Below, piece by piece: positions 24,019 through 35,876 of a DNA stretch of 64,000 nucleotides. How positions within the stretch are numbered: position 1 is the stretch's first letter; every line of letters starts with the position of its first letter. The notes under the pieces were generated by a model. It saw nothing but the letters and a program-made list of their open reading frames with translations, did no database searches and was not told where the DNA came from. Origin of the DNA: Suillus spraguei. Its lineage: Eukaryota; Basidiomycota; Agaricomycetes; Boletales; Suillaceae. The position numbers were made by a program, and so were the translations under genes. The DNA lies in NCBI GenBank assembly GCA_016800925.1, contig JABCPU010000113.1, positions 113,309 through 177,308 of the forward strand. The letters are read 5' to 3'.

Positions 24019-26649
24019 TTTTTTGGACCTAGGCCGCTATGGATCTAATATCTGTCCAGTGTCAGTTTATTGCAATCAGAAATACGAGCATCAACGTGTA
24101 ATGGACGTCGGATACTGCGCGCGATGATCCCAATGGCAGTACTCTGCAACCGGTGATTTAACGCTGATGCGGGTGCAGTACTCGAGCAGATGGCAATCAT
24201 GGAAGACTCAGTACTCATGTACATGTATTTATTTTCTCATCTCTGGCCTGTAGCTCTATCATCCGTCTGATATACCCGTAATTGTTACATGGAAGCACTC
24301 AATATCAATCCTCAATCAAAAGTGTAATGTTAAAAGTAAGAGTCAATGATATGATGATGATGAGTAACGTCCCACATGATTTTTCTTACATTTTATCATG
24401 CGATCAGCTATCAAGAAAGAAAGAGAAGACAACACTACCTCTCCGAAGTTCTATCGGATACATGATTACTCGTCGTATTTCTCAGAGTACAACACCCAGG
24501 AAGTGCCAAGCTCGTCGCGCTTCTCAGAGTATAGTGCCCAGGGGGTATCGAGCTCCTCTCGGGACTAATTTAGCTGTGTGGCATATTAGTCTCATGAACT
24601 AAAGAAAAATCATAATTGCTCACAAGAACGTTCCGTCAATATGCCAGGTGTAGGGTATGCCGCAGAGAAAGTGATAAGAGAGGTAAGTAAGTGTCATGAA
24701 AACAATCGAGAGCTTCATGGTTAGAATATGTGAGCGTCGAACCCCAGAAAATCACAAGGGGTTATATGCCTTCTTGCAGGGTCCTTCGAATCGCTGGATC
24801 TTGCTAGAAAACGGAAGGACAAATATTTGTGTCCTCGAATAGTATAGTCAAAGACAACACCGTGCTGTCAGTGTCGCGACCACTAATGAGTGGGAAATTG
24901 TTAACAGCGAGTCACTGACACTTGCGGAAAAACTGGGGTCATGCCAGTATGATTATAACTCGGTCACAACTTGAAGGCTTGTAATCAGGTCCATGTTCAA
25001 GGGTCAACAACAACATCGATTTCTCTCTCTTTCTAAGGGACGAAGTTAGGCCAAGTCTAGATGGTAGCGACGAACTTCAGAGCGGTTACTCAGGCTGCAA
25101 TGATATTACCCCTTATAAGCCCTTATGACAAGTCAAATCGAAGCTAAGGTCAAAAGCGGATTGGCCCACCTGTATCTGCCAGTGGGAGCAGAAGCACCAG
25201 TAGTACGAAAGCGGGTTGGTACCGTCCCAGTCCTGTTGAGGTGAGGACTAAATATTGAAATATTGACGTCCTCTGCTCTACCAATCGCGTTGCTCCTCCA
25301 TCAGCGTAAGCTCACCGTAAGCATCAAACTTCTTTTTTGACAAGCGAAGCTGGGAATATCTGAGTCGGTAGCTCTGAATCACGCGACCCGCGCGAACTGT
25401 GAAACTCGCAAGTAGACGAGAATACTGTAGTGGTATCTGTAGAAGGGTCAAACAAAATGGTGGGTTGAGCTTGGGACAACAGCCTGGTTTAAGAATGAGA
25501 AAGCTGGCTTCATGGGCCTCTCCAGAATTAAGGTTCGATGTACACGCAGCTGACGCAACTTCCCACGCAGTAGAACTTCCGGAGATTAATAAGACACGGG
25601 AAAAGTCGTGCATCGCTTGGCATCCAGGACAACCTGAACTCAGGAGGCCGGATTGGAATGCTACAACGACGGAGAAAGGTTTCTTACCGAGTGATGTCGT
25701 TGAATGCCATCCACAAGGATTTGGATCGTAAGTACCTTGCCGATGTCTGCCAAGCATCACCTAGGCAGCGTACCAGACACGTCATCCTCCAGAACGAGAT
25801 AGCCCCAAGCTAGCCACCTCAAGAACTTGCAACCAGAAATGCGTAAGTACTACGTACATAGGAGCACGCACGATGAAAAAAATCTTTGGAGATTTAATGC
25901 AGAGACAAAAAAAGAATGAGCCATAAATATCGCTTACTGCTACCAGTCTGTTCACACCTGGACAATATGTGCATCACAAAAAATTCTTGATAATAAACAT
26001 ACGAACAAGAAACTGTAGTTGTTACATACATAAACGAAAAAACATGATTAAAAAAAAAAAGCACACCAGAGTCAAGTGATCGTGCGTGTAATTCTGTTGA
26101 AAATAATATCAATAATTACTTGACTGAGTTGTCGACGAGCCGGAACAGTTTTATCTCAAACAAGTATATTGACCTAGAATTATTTGAGCGTCTCTCATGA
26201 GCATTTTTCGTTAATTTGAGCGAGTCTTAGCCAACCGCCCAGCTGGCAGAGGCTGAGCCAAACCCATTTCCCAGGCTAGACACTAACACTGGTTTCCAGG
26301 CATGGCAGCAAGTCTCAAGAGTGGCCGTTTTTGGGTACTTCATATCGTAACAAGCGGGACCCTTTTGTTTGTCCAGTTCCATAAGGATTCTCAGTATCCA
26401 GTATATTCATTCATTTGGGTGGGTACAGCTAGAAACGCGTCAATTTGTGACTAGATATGCCAGCAGGCCCCGCTAGGTAAGTGGGAACAGCAGGTAGTCG
26501 GGGAAGCAAACCATCTCTTGCCACATTGTATCGGGAAGTCAAATGCTTCAAGTTGCATTCGCAGTGATGACTCGGATCGCAAGCCGTCACGTTCGCTAGC
26601 ACATATATAATGGGCCACCAAGTATGATATAACTTTCCAGTATACTATC
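24019..26649. other. CUE3 / protease spacer in U1
   Basis: 2.6 kb without a supported gene. Positions 24480-24560 contain an imperfect 45-bp direct repeat (TTCTCAGAGTA units). Positions 24946-26330 are absent from U2. A 160-codon minus frame at 25278-25760 lies in that U1-only part but shows no domain. Runs of A occur near 25880-25920 and 26050. Confidence 0.5.
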
Positions 26650-28101
26650 ATGATGTTCCCCGCTGGATGCTTGTGGACACTCCTGACTTTGTCAATCTCA
26701 ATCATGGGTTCGCCCGTTGAAGTTCGCAATTCCCGCATTACCCTCCCCATGACCACCAGGCTACATTTCTCCAATGATACCAACCCGGTGCAGCGTGATG
26801 ATATTGATGTTCCTTTGGAGAACGTTCATATGGTCTCCTGGGCATCTATTGGCGTTGGCGGTAACCCCACATTCTGTAAGTTCAACACTGAGAAAATATG
26901 AATATGCGGTTGCTAATGTATTATTAAAGACCGCTTGGTTGTCAACACCGGGAGCGCGATCACATGGATTGGCGCCGTGGTCGACACTGTGTCCCGCCCA
27001 ACCGGTACCGCCACCAACACTGAGCTTCAAATGGAGATAATCTACTTTGATACTACTTCGCCGGTATGACATACAACAATATTATAAGTTGAAAATACCT
27101 ACGATAATCTATAGGAATACTATTAACCGATACCCTCTGGATCACTACCCCTAATGCCAGGTACACCATCGACGAGATGCCCATTGGTGTTACCGTTCCT
27201 TCAACGTGGGGCATGCCTTATGACGGCATGCTTGGCATCGGGCCTCAAATCTTGTCACGCGGGACCATTATAATGCACCCGGACAGAACGTTTCGCACTG
27301 TCACTGAACGCCTGTTTGCGCAAGGCAGCATTTCTCTGCCCCTTGTTGGTCTCTTTTTCAAGCCCTCCACTGAGGTACTCGATGATGATAATGGAATGCT
27401 CGTCTTTGGTGATGAAAACCCTGACATTAACATCGGCATCATCAGATACACGTAAGCTACCTCAGCTCCTGGATCAATCCAGACTGATAGTAATGATTTT
27501 GTTTCAGTCGTCTCAGCCGCAAGTTGTCTGTATCGGACTATTGGGGTATCGATCAGGCCATCAGATATGGCAACGAGGTGATCTTACCATTTACCGCTGG
27601 TATCGTGGATTCTGGCACCACTTTTATTTGGATTGCCCCCGGTGTGTATTTAGAGTCAGCGAGTAATAATGATCTAATCAACGTTTGATAGATGCCTACG
27701 ACAGGTACCAGACTGCAACCGGCGCTAATTTAGATCCGAATGGAATGCTCTCTATTACCCTTGAGCAGTACCATGCCTTGCAGCCCTTGGCATTTCATAT
27801 TGACGGAGTACGTCAATTTTGGCAGCCCTCACACCCCTTGTTCACTCACCATTTTGCATGGCAGGAAATCTACAATCTGTCCCGTAACGGCCAAATATGG
27901 CCTCGTTGGCTCAACCACAGGATTGACGGTGCTCCCAATGGTATATATCTCGTCATTAAAAGCCTTAACAGACCTGCTGGCACTGGGATTAACTTTCGTC
28001 TTGGCTACGTATTCCTCCAGCGCTTCTACAGTGTGTACGATGACCACAACTTCCGTATTGGTTTTGCCACAACCCCGTACACTGATGCCGACACGAACTA
28101 A
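26650..28101 (+). pseudogene. Pepsin-like (A1) aspartic protease, polyporopepsin type, U1 copy with 1-nt deletion
   Basis: Secreted A1 peptidase family. The start MMFPAGCLWTLLTLSISIMG looks like a signal peptide, followed by a propeptide. Exons read on through ENVHMVSWASIGVGGNPTF, LVVNTGSAITWIGAV, MPYDGMLGIGPQ, GMLVFGDENPDINIG, TAGIVDSGTTFIWIAP and FLQRFYSVYDDHNFRIGFAT, with the stop at 28099-28101. The second active-site motif DSGTT is intact. The first reads NTGS instead of the expected DTGS, and the GAC to AAC change lies in a CpG. At about 27051, U1 reads GATACTACTTC where U2 reads GATACCTACTTC. The 1-nt loss shifts the frame before the following GTATGA donor. The gene is therefore probably inactive. 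Five introns fit GT-AG. Confidence 0.8.
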
Positions 28102-28496
28102 TATGGAATTGCCAAAGTATACAAAGCATCATTTTTCAGACGCAAAGCAGCATACAGATCACCTGATGTTCCTACATACCTGATCTACTTAGATGACAGT
28201 GGGGCCTGATGCAGATGCGGCGTGTCTAAGTTGATATGTTTCTGGCTTCAGATGAATAAAATAATAGTCAATAAAGGATCCGGTAAAACCGCTCGGATCT
28301 CTGCCATATTCCAGGACCCTTTACTGTAGGGGACTGAAAGCTTTAAAACCTTGATCGCAACCGGCTTTTTATTCTCATTTTATTTTTGTGGTCATCCATT
28401 TGTTTCCTTTACTCGCTCCTATCCTTGACCACATCAGTGAATTGATGAGTCCTCGATATTGTAGCCGTGGGAAGTATAGCACGATGTCATTCTGCT
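28102..28496. other. 3' flank of the protease copy in U1
   Basis: About 400 bp, collinear with 60789-61160 in U2. No gene was recognised. Confidence 0.5.
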
Positions 28497-28666
28497 GCTA
28501 TCACAGCCCATAACGCTATATTAATACATCTTAAATGGACAACAATCCATAAGTACAGATATATACTTTTCTATAACTATCCATTGTCCAACAGGATGTA
28601 TCCTTGAGGAGGATCATTTATAGAAGCTTTGGGCACTTGCCGGCTTACAAATCACTGCCCAAGTGA

Positions 28667-29473
28667 CCGCATTTTCAGCCCCACAGCGTGGGAATTACCC
28701 CACAACACCCAAAACATCGACCACTTTTGGAATTTCCACAATATCAATTATTCCCACACCCTCCCCACCTCACTGCAGCTTCACCATTACACCACTCCAT
28801 TCATATATAAGTAGTAGTTTAGAATATATATGTGTAGTACAATATAATAGACCGCTTTTTTGCTCATTTGTGTGCCTGCTCCTCCTCCAGGGACCATTTA
28901 ACATATAATAAGATACATAATACTTTCGAATTTTTCCCCCTGTGGTATGGAAGTGTCCCAGGTGATTCAGAACATGTTTAGGAGTACATATGAAGAGATT
29001 CCAATCTTTATTTTACCTCCTAGAGCCTTCTGCATCAATAGATATAGATATATATGAGAAAATACAAAATATGCGCTCATTTTATTATTTCCAGGTGGAT
29101 GGACTTCAAACAATTATCCCTGGCATCCATTCAACAGTAAGAACAATCTATCAGGAGCCCAGGACGACAGGAAAAGACTTTGTTGTGTTGTATATCTCCC
29201 TTCTCCTGGTGGTTCACCTCCTGTGAAATTTTTTCCTGCAGCACCGGACCTCAAGTATGGTTGGGAGTCTATTCCTATTCATATTTGGAGTATATATATC
29301 ATATAGCTAGCCAATTATACCAACAGGATACTTCTACAGGAGCAAATACATAGAAAATCACATTTTTGGCATTTTCGATGTTTTTCAGTATCTTATGCTT
29401 GCACATATGATCCAACCTGTTCATATATAATAAGCATAGCATATATACTTGCTTTTTACGACAAAGATCAGCT
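28667..29473 (+). repeat. Left arm of foldback element
   Basis: The inverted partner of 30096-30906. It starts CCGCATTTTCAGCCCCACAG and ends AAGATCAGCT. Only scattered substitutions separate the arms. Confidence 0.85.
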
Positions 29474-30095
29474 ACATATATGGTGGGAGTTTGGGATCTG
29501 ATGTAAAGGGTGTATTTTTACTGATAAGAAGCCTCCATGGTAATCAAGGGTATATTCAGTAATCAGAGGCCTGGGGTGCCTCCTATATATGGCCTTGAAG
29601 ATAGCCTTGAAATTTCAGAAAGATCCGTGAAGTATTGAGTGAATGAGAAGCAAAATGACATGTGTGAAAAGTGACAATATACATCTTTTCACACAAAGAC
29701 ATATTTATATATAATACAGGTCGAAGATTTCATTAAAATATGTAGGATACATAGTAGACTATCTCAGGAACCTATGCTACATACTGCCCTGAGAGTAGAG
29801 GGTAGGTGGAAAGAATGTAGTGTAAATATGAGTTCGACCCAGTATTAAAGTCCTACCACAGCATTTTCGACGTTTTGAGCATTTGAACTTTCCCACACTC
29901 AATTTCTTATCTACTTCACTTCCACAACTCTCAATTCTGGGTGGATCTTTCTGTAAATTGGGGTCTGTGATATTTAATATATTTAAAATACGCTCTAGGT
30001 GTCTGATCACTAAGGATTGATAATTTGAATATATGGGCCTCTAATCAGTAGAAATAGAAAGCATACACACTATCTCAAATCTCCAGCATATTTTG

Positions 30096-30906
30096 AGCTG
30101 ATATTTGTCATAAAAAGCAAGTATATATGCTATGCTTATTATATATGAACAGGTTGATCCGATCATATGTGCAAGCGTAAGATACTGAAAAACATCGAAA
30201 ATGCCAAAAATGTGATTTTCTATGTATTTGCTCCTGTAGAAGTATCCTGTTGGTATAATTGGCTAGCTATATGATATATATACTCCAAATATGAATAGGA
30301 ATAGACTCCCAACCATACTTGAGGTCCGGTGCTGCAGGAAAAAATTTCACAGGAGGTGAACCACCAGGAGAAGGGAGATATACAACACAACAAAGTCTTT
30401 TCCTGTCGTCCTGGGCTCCTGATAGATTGTTCTTACTGTTGAATGGATGCCAGGGATAATTGTTTGAAGTCCATCCACCTGGAAATAATAAAATGAGCGC
30501 ATATTTTGTATTTTCTCATATATATCTATATCTATTGATGCAGAAGGCTCTAGGAGGTAAAATAAAGATTGGAATCTCTTTATATGTACTCCTAAACATG
30601 TTCTGAATCACCTGGGACACTTCCATACCACAGGGGAAAAAATCGAAAGTATTATGTATCCTATTATATGTTAAATGGTCCCTGGAGGAGGAGCAGGCAC
30701 ACAAATGAGCAAAAAAGCGGTCTATTATATTGTACTACACATATATATTCTAAACTACTACTTATATATGAATGGAGTGGTGTAATGGTGAAGCTGCAGT
30801 GAGGTGGGGAGGGTGTGGGAATAATTGATATTGTGGAAATTCCAAAAGTGGTCGATGTTTTGGGTGTTGTGGGGTAATTCCCACGCTGTGGGGCTTGAAA
30901 ATGCGG
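30096..30906 (-). repeat. Right arm of foldback element
   Basis: The inverted partner of 28667-29473. It starts AGCTGATATTTGTCATAAAA and ends at GAAAATGCGG. Confidence 0.85.
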
Positions 30907-31076
30907 TGGGTAATATTGTGGAAAATCCTGACATGAGGAATTGAGCCAAATTTCTACTTTTAGAAGCCAGAATAACTAATACTAGACTGGTGGATAACTA
31001 TAGTAAAGTATGTATCACAATTTATGGATCATTAACCATATTGATATATCTTTCTGCCATCATGTGGTGGCTATCA

Positions 31077-31461
31077 AATATTAGCTTTTATACTGCAAGC
31101 AATTTGAGTTGCACATACATACCCATGTATACTTGTAAATCCAGCTTAACATGAATGATTTATGACAATGCTAGAACATTCTGCCATTGCAGCCAATCAG
31201 TAGTGGTAGTACACCTGAGCCAATTGTTTTGAGCTTTGACATTTTACCTAATCTCATTTCTTGATTACAATGATATTCAAAGCTTTTTCATGGAAAGAGC
31301 CCCTAGCATTTGTCGACAAATCTAGAATACCATTATGTTTAGCCACAAAGCTATGAAATTCCTCATTTTCAGACAATGAGGGGTGGTGGTAGACTTATTG
31401 TTGTGCATTGCCATTTGGCCCTATTTATTTGTCCTATTACAATGCTATTCAAACCCTTCTC
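31077..31461. other. Ancestral unit sequence between foldback element and hAT-1
   Basis: Collinear with 61168-61558 in U2. No gene was recognised; it is possibly the 3' end of the Plavaka-like element. Confidence 0.45.
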
Positions 31462-32800
31462 ATGAAGGATTAGGGAACTGCATGGGTAAACCCGCGGGTA
31501 TGATCAGTTGGACCCGTACCTGTACCTGCAGATATACCCATACCCATGGTGCGGGTACGGGTTTTCCTGTGAGTATCAACATAATGGACCTGGGGTATTA
31601 CCCGCGAGGGGTATACCTGCAGGTCACTTGACAATGGATAGGACAAAGTAATTAATAGCATGAGATAGTAACAATACCTCAATATTGATTCTATCCCAAC
31701 CCTCATCCATTGCGTCCTCTTTGCCAATGACATCTGGGAGCTTAGAGATGTTGATGACATCCTCAGATTCGATAAGGCCCAATTTGCTCCATAAGCCGAC
31801 ACAAAGCAGCGCACATGTTGACTGCGCTGATAAACGATTTCTGACGTGTGACAGGATGAGATGTCCGCGACTGAAGAGTCATTCGACATCTACAGATGTT
31901 GCTATAGGCAATGTAAGCTTACAAAATATTTAAAAAGGCACACTACATACCAGGGATAGTTAGATAGTCAATGGCCATGCGTGACAGCTGGGGGAATGAT
32001 TTCTTGTGTTCATGCCACCAAGCAATAGGGTTGGTAACACGCTCTACATCTGTACTAAGGTAGCGGTCAAGTTCAGAGCCGGAGTTAGTAGGTTTTGGGG
32101 CTGTCAGTGCTGGGAGGTTGTCAAAAATGTTGTCGCTCTAAAAATTATTTAGTACGAACACTGAACAAGAATCAAATTGAAACATACCATCCATACACCA
32201 CTGTTTGACTCCAAGATGTCATCCTCACACCCCAAATCAGAGCCGTCATGGAGAGACAGGTAGAAACATTCAAATTTTTCATGCACAAGTTGCTCTGCAG
32301 TTTTGATCCAGTCATCTTCCCAATGTGCTGCCTTGAAGTATGATAACTTATGTCGGGGATGTAACGCTAGTATAATAAAACTGTCAGTAAAGAAAAACCT
32401 GCAAACATTGAGTAGAACTTACCCATAGAGATTTGATATGTGCGAGACCTCTCTGTGAGCTGATAGTACCGGTTGAGTGTTTTTTTGGCAAGCTGAACTG
32501 CCTGAACGAATAGAGGGTAAATATTTCTTATTGCGTGAATAGGATGTGAGCATCTTGTCAACATGATCCATTGCTGGTATCACTGTCACAAGGTTAGGTG
32601 TTGCACATGAGAAGTAAAGCGTGGCATCCTTTAGAATCTAAGAAGAGCAAACATAAGCATATGCGCCAAAGTGTCAAACAAGGAGTGCAAACCTTTTAGT
32701 ATATCATACAATTGCTGTAGTATTACCCACCATTATCCTCCAACTCATACTTCCGTAAACCCAAGTCTCGCCATTGTGTAACGGTATCTACGGCTCCCGA

Positions 32801-34212
32801 TGTAACAAACATATTGGCACTGGGCTTAAAACCCCATATTTTTGACACTTGTCTCACGTCTACAGGAGTTACCACTTGTCCATGGCCGTCTTACCCCTTT
32901 AGCAGTACCGGTGGCATCCCACACTTACCACACACCATACCGACTGCTGCACCTCATTCCATGAACCGATGTCCTTCCATGTCCTTGCCACGTCTGTGTC
33001 ACGAATTCCAAATACAAATCATTACTCTTTCCTCAATTTCCTAAAGCATCTAAACCCAGCGTTAAGACAAACACAAACTCCATTGAAATCCCTATAACTG
33101 CTTCTATAACCGAACTTCCTGATGAAGATGAAGAGATCTTTGATGATGCTATCGGATAAGATAAGATAAGATAGTGTCACGTGATCTTAGAACCTTCTAG
33201 AATATGATGTCATAACAATGTCACAATCATCACATCGTACGATTCTCATTTCTATTTTATGATTGGCTAGTAGTTTCAAACTCAGTTTATATCTCAGTTT
33301 CAATATGTGTATATAGTTAGCTAGTTTCGTTGTAGTAGTTCTTTAGTTCAAACCTCTTGTATCTACACTTGTAGCAATCCAAGACGTCCTTGCTCTTCTC
33401 TCTCTCTTTGTGATAACTTTGTTTGAGTCCTAGTCTCTGCCCTTGCGTTAATTCGTTTGTGGGTTGTGACAGTCTGCATAGCTCCATTTGGTGCGTAGTT
33501 TGTTTTCTGTTCGTTATCACTGATTCCACGGCAAGCCTTATTACATGTTGCCTCGTGCCGCAGCGCCTCGCGCTATGTTTACTTACGGCGGTTACTACAC
33601 TCCAGCGTACTGATCTCGCCTAGAGTATTCCAAGTACATATGATTTAGGATATAAGCACCGCGTACCCCGCATGATACAAGTACCTGATTTTACACCATT
33701 GCATGTACTATAGGTCAGGATTACTGTCTAGCTCTGGATCTACCCAGTAGTGGACATAGTCTTTAAAGTTCCTTATCGCTCATTAATACATCACGCTCCT
33801 TCTCCGTTACCGCTGGACTTTCGACTGTTACTTTGATTGAACTTCTCACGCACTGCTACTTTATCGCTGAAAGTACTGCAGACTTCTTTACTTTTTTTTT
33901 GCACCGCTCGCAACCTTACCGCTACCGCTAAGACCACACTCGACATCGCTCGCTCGATGCAACTGTTACTGACTTTATCTTGACCGTGGTAGCACCGCTA
34001 CACATGACACTTGTTCCGGCAGTATCATCGCTGACCTCAATGTTTGTTTCGCAAATAAGTTAGACTCGAACTTGACCATACTAAATAGGCATCCCCCTTT
34101 AGGGTCGAATGCTCTTGTTCTTACAAGTGAAGCAGACTAGACGGAGCACAAGACTAACATACTAGTTTAGGCAGTGGTTTATCTACAGCCCAAGCTAGGT
34201 TGTATCTTTACA
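32801..34212 (-). mobile_element. Element N copy A (in hAT-1), itself carrying a solo LTR
   Basis: In the reverse orientation relative to the family convention (forward is TGTAAAGATACAACC...ATGTTCATTACA). It starts TGTAACAAACATATTGG and ends GTTGTATCTTTACA. The 4-bp flanks are CCGA (32797-32800) and CCAA (34213-34216), consistent with a CCGA duplication decayed at CpG. Removing the nested solo LTR leaves about 932 bp. Confidence 0.8.
32997..33471. mobile_element. Solo LTR (family L3), 475 bp, nested in element N copy A
   Basis: Runs TGTCACGAATTCC...GGGTTGTGACA with a perfect 5-bp target duplication, GTCTG, at 32992-32996 and 33472-33476. The host element reads continuously across the removed segment. 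It contains tandem GATAAG motifs at 33155-33174. Confidence 0.88.
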
Positions 34213-35021
34213 CCAATGTTCAAGTGTGTAGTCCAACATATCAAACATTGAATTCCATTGTGTGGCCACATCTCGTGGTAATCAGGGTTTGGGGTTCCGA
34301 CAAGTCCTTGAGAATGGCATTCCAAGCAGGAAGGATGATAGTAGTCGAATTTATGGTCTTGTATGCAAGCTTGCGCACCTGGAGCAATTGTGTTCAATAG
34401 TGAGTTTTCTTTTGTTGCATGCACTTACTTTGACAAGCGCTAATTTGACTGGTCTAATCTCTTTGTTTAGTGTGGCCCGCTCTTTCTTGTCCAACAACTC
34501 AACCTCGTCAACAAATCCATCATCATTATCTACCTCGTCTGTCATCCCTGTGTCCTCTTCCATATCTGCATCAGTTCTTCCAGTTCCATGTCAGTACTAT
34601 GCCCGAATGCTTCATTGGCCTCTTGTCTCTTCACATCGAATTCCCGGATCAACGATTTGGCCACCAGGTTCACAGTGTGGAGGAAACACCTAGTGTGAGT
34701 GGTTGGTCCACTGAATTCCAGCACCTTACCACTCAGTTCACGAATCATGGTGTCATTGTTGGATGCATTATCACAAGTGACGCTAAGGATCTGTGCAATG
34801 TGGTTTTAATTGCATGTAAGTTTGTTCAATTTTTTTTGGATCAATACCTTTTCTGATATGCCGAAATCTTCTAGCACATTTGCAGATGTCTCCGCAAGCT
34901 CTTCACTGGTGTGGGACTATGAAGCTCTTAGCTTGTGGTACCCGTACCCGTGACCCGTACAGGTTACCCGTACCTGTGGCCCGTACAGGTTACCCATACC
35001 CATGCAGTTCCCTATGAAAGA

Positions 35022-35876
35022 TACCTTTGGCACTGGACAACTTTTTCTGGCCATACAGCTTCCAGCAGCCTCCACTTTCAACAAGCTCCACATGACCACT
35101 AAGTAGATTCATGAGTCCTTAATATTGTAGTTGTGTGAACTATAGAAGAATTAAATACTGCTCCTGTCAAATATAGTCATCAATCCTCCAAGAAATTTGT
35201 GTTGTGAGTACATAGTCATGACTCTGTGTACATTTAGACTACAATAAGCAGTTCATGATGAGATTGTGAGATTGTGACATCACTGTGTGCAAGAAATTGT
35301 AGTGCAGTTGCATACTCTTTGTTCGACATGCTTGTTTTTCCTTTTGGGTTCTAGTAAGTAGGATCTGATATAAGACAAAGGATCAGTTTGATGACCTACA
35401 TAGTAGTATCTGCAAAATGAGAAGCAACTTGCTCAAACTTCAAGTTGGCTTTCTCAACCAGGCATGTACTATAATCATGAAGGTACCGATACTACTAAGG
35501 TTGCAGAAGAAAGTTGGAAGAAAGTGGAGAGATAATTAGCTGGACGTCTGATGGAGAGTCTACTGAGTTTGTTACTTTGTCGAAATATTGATAAATCAAA
35601 GTTTAAAAAGAAAGGAAGTCATCTTCATCTTTGTCCTCATCCTCATCATCAAACTGTTCATGGCCCTCATCACCATCAGCAAGCTCTTCATGGTTTGTGT
35701 CATCAACAGTATTCATGGCATCAGCTGGTGTCATTGACTCAAGACAATCTCTGGTTATCCTTCATAGCATTGCCAGGTGACTGACATCAAATGGGGTATA
35801 CTGCATGAACATATTGTGGTCAGCAAATCTGGCTCAAAGGTTGAGGGTTATATGTCATGAGAAAGGATATCTATAC
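35022..35876. other. Ancestral unit sequence downstream of the Plavaka-like coding part
   Basis: Collinear with 61567-62397 in U2. A minus frame is rich in Asp/Glu (DDTNHEELADGDEGHEQF in U2) and may be an acidic C-terminal tail of the Plavaka-like protein. Otherwise no gene was recognised. Confidence 0.4.

Larger units (their letters stand above)
28504..31069. mobile_element. Foldback (long inverted repeat) element, 2.57 kb
   Basis: An insertion absent from U2, where the flanks meet at TGCTGCCATCAAATATT. It is flanked by GCTATCA at 28497-28503 and 31070-31076. It holds two near-identical inverted arms, 28667-29473 and 30096-30906 (about 810 bp each), around a 622-bp centre. Beyond the arms the outer 165 bp are also inverted relatives but much more diverged (for example ATCCATAA and CTATAGTTATCCA-like blocks). 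No transposase was found. Open frames in the arms are mirror images of each other and do not look coding. It is a non-autonomous DNA element of uncertain superfamily. Confidence 0.75.
31632..34917 (-). pseudogene. hAT transposase remnant
   Basis: Minus-strand fragments resemble hAT-family transposase. One near the N-terminal/core side reads MIRELSGKVLEF and TRCFLHTVNLVAKSLIR (34600-34750), which is the DNA-binding to catalytic part in which DNAS(N)-H..NL motifs are typical. The C-terminal dimerisation region lies near 31680-31900 (hAT signature, SHVRNRLSAQST-like, seen across two frames). An acidic linker falls at 34351-34563. The coding region is split by the insertion at 32801-34212 and contains frame changes, so it is inactive. 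Confidence 0.7.
31470..35013 (-). mobile_element. hAT-1 DNA transposon, degraded, in U1
   Basis: Ends are inverted (TTAGGGAACTGCATGGGTA at the left, TACCCATGCAGTTCCCT at the right). They are flanked by an 8-bp duplication, ATGAAGGA (31462-31469) and ATGAAAGA (35014-35021). U2 has the empty site GTGAAAGA. Subterminal runs of ACCCGTACC-like repeats lie at 31485-31620 and 34930-35000. The element contains a decayed hAT transposase on the minus strand and one nested element N copy. Confidence 0.85.

Noticed and set aside
24282..24602. 106-codon plus frame preserved in both duplicated units (also 52235-52555) as a conserved gene
   Set aside because: The duplication is recent enough that any frame would persist. 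The frame contains an internal imperfect direct repeat and no known motif.
25278..25760. 160-codon minus-strand open frame as a gene
   Set aside because: No domain, signal peptide or splice context, and a comparable frame exists on the opposite strand. It lies in a segment lost from U2 without trace.
28629..30949. Paired open frames in the foldback arms as a transposase
   Set aside because: They are mirror translations of an inverted repeat, AT-rich and without motifs.
32801..33044. Repeated small frames ending in histidine/proline-rich peptides, seen in every element N copy, as a conserved microprotein
   Set aside because: The frames differ in length and are broken in different ways between copies; no start or splice signal is shared.
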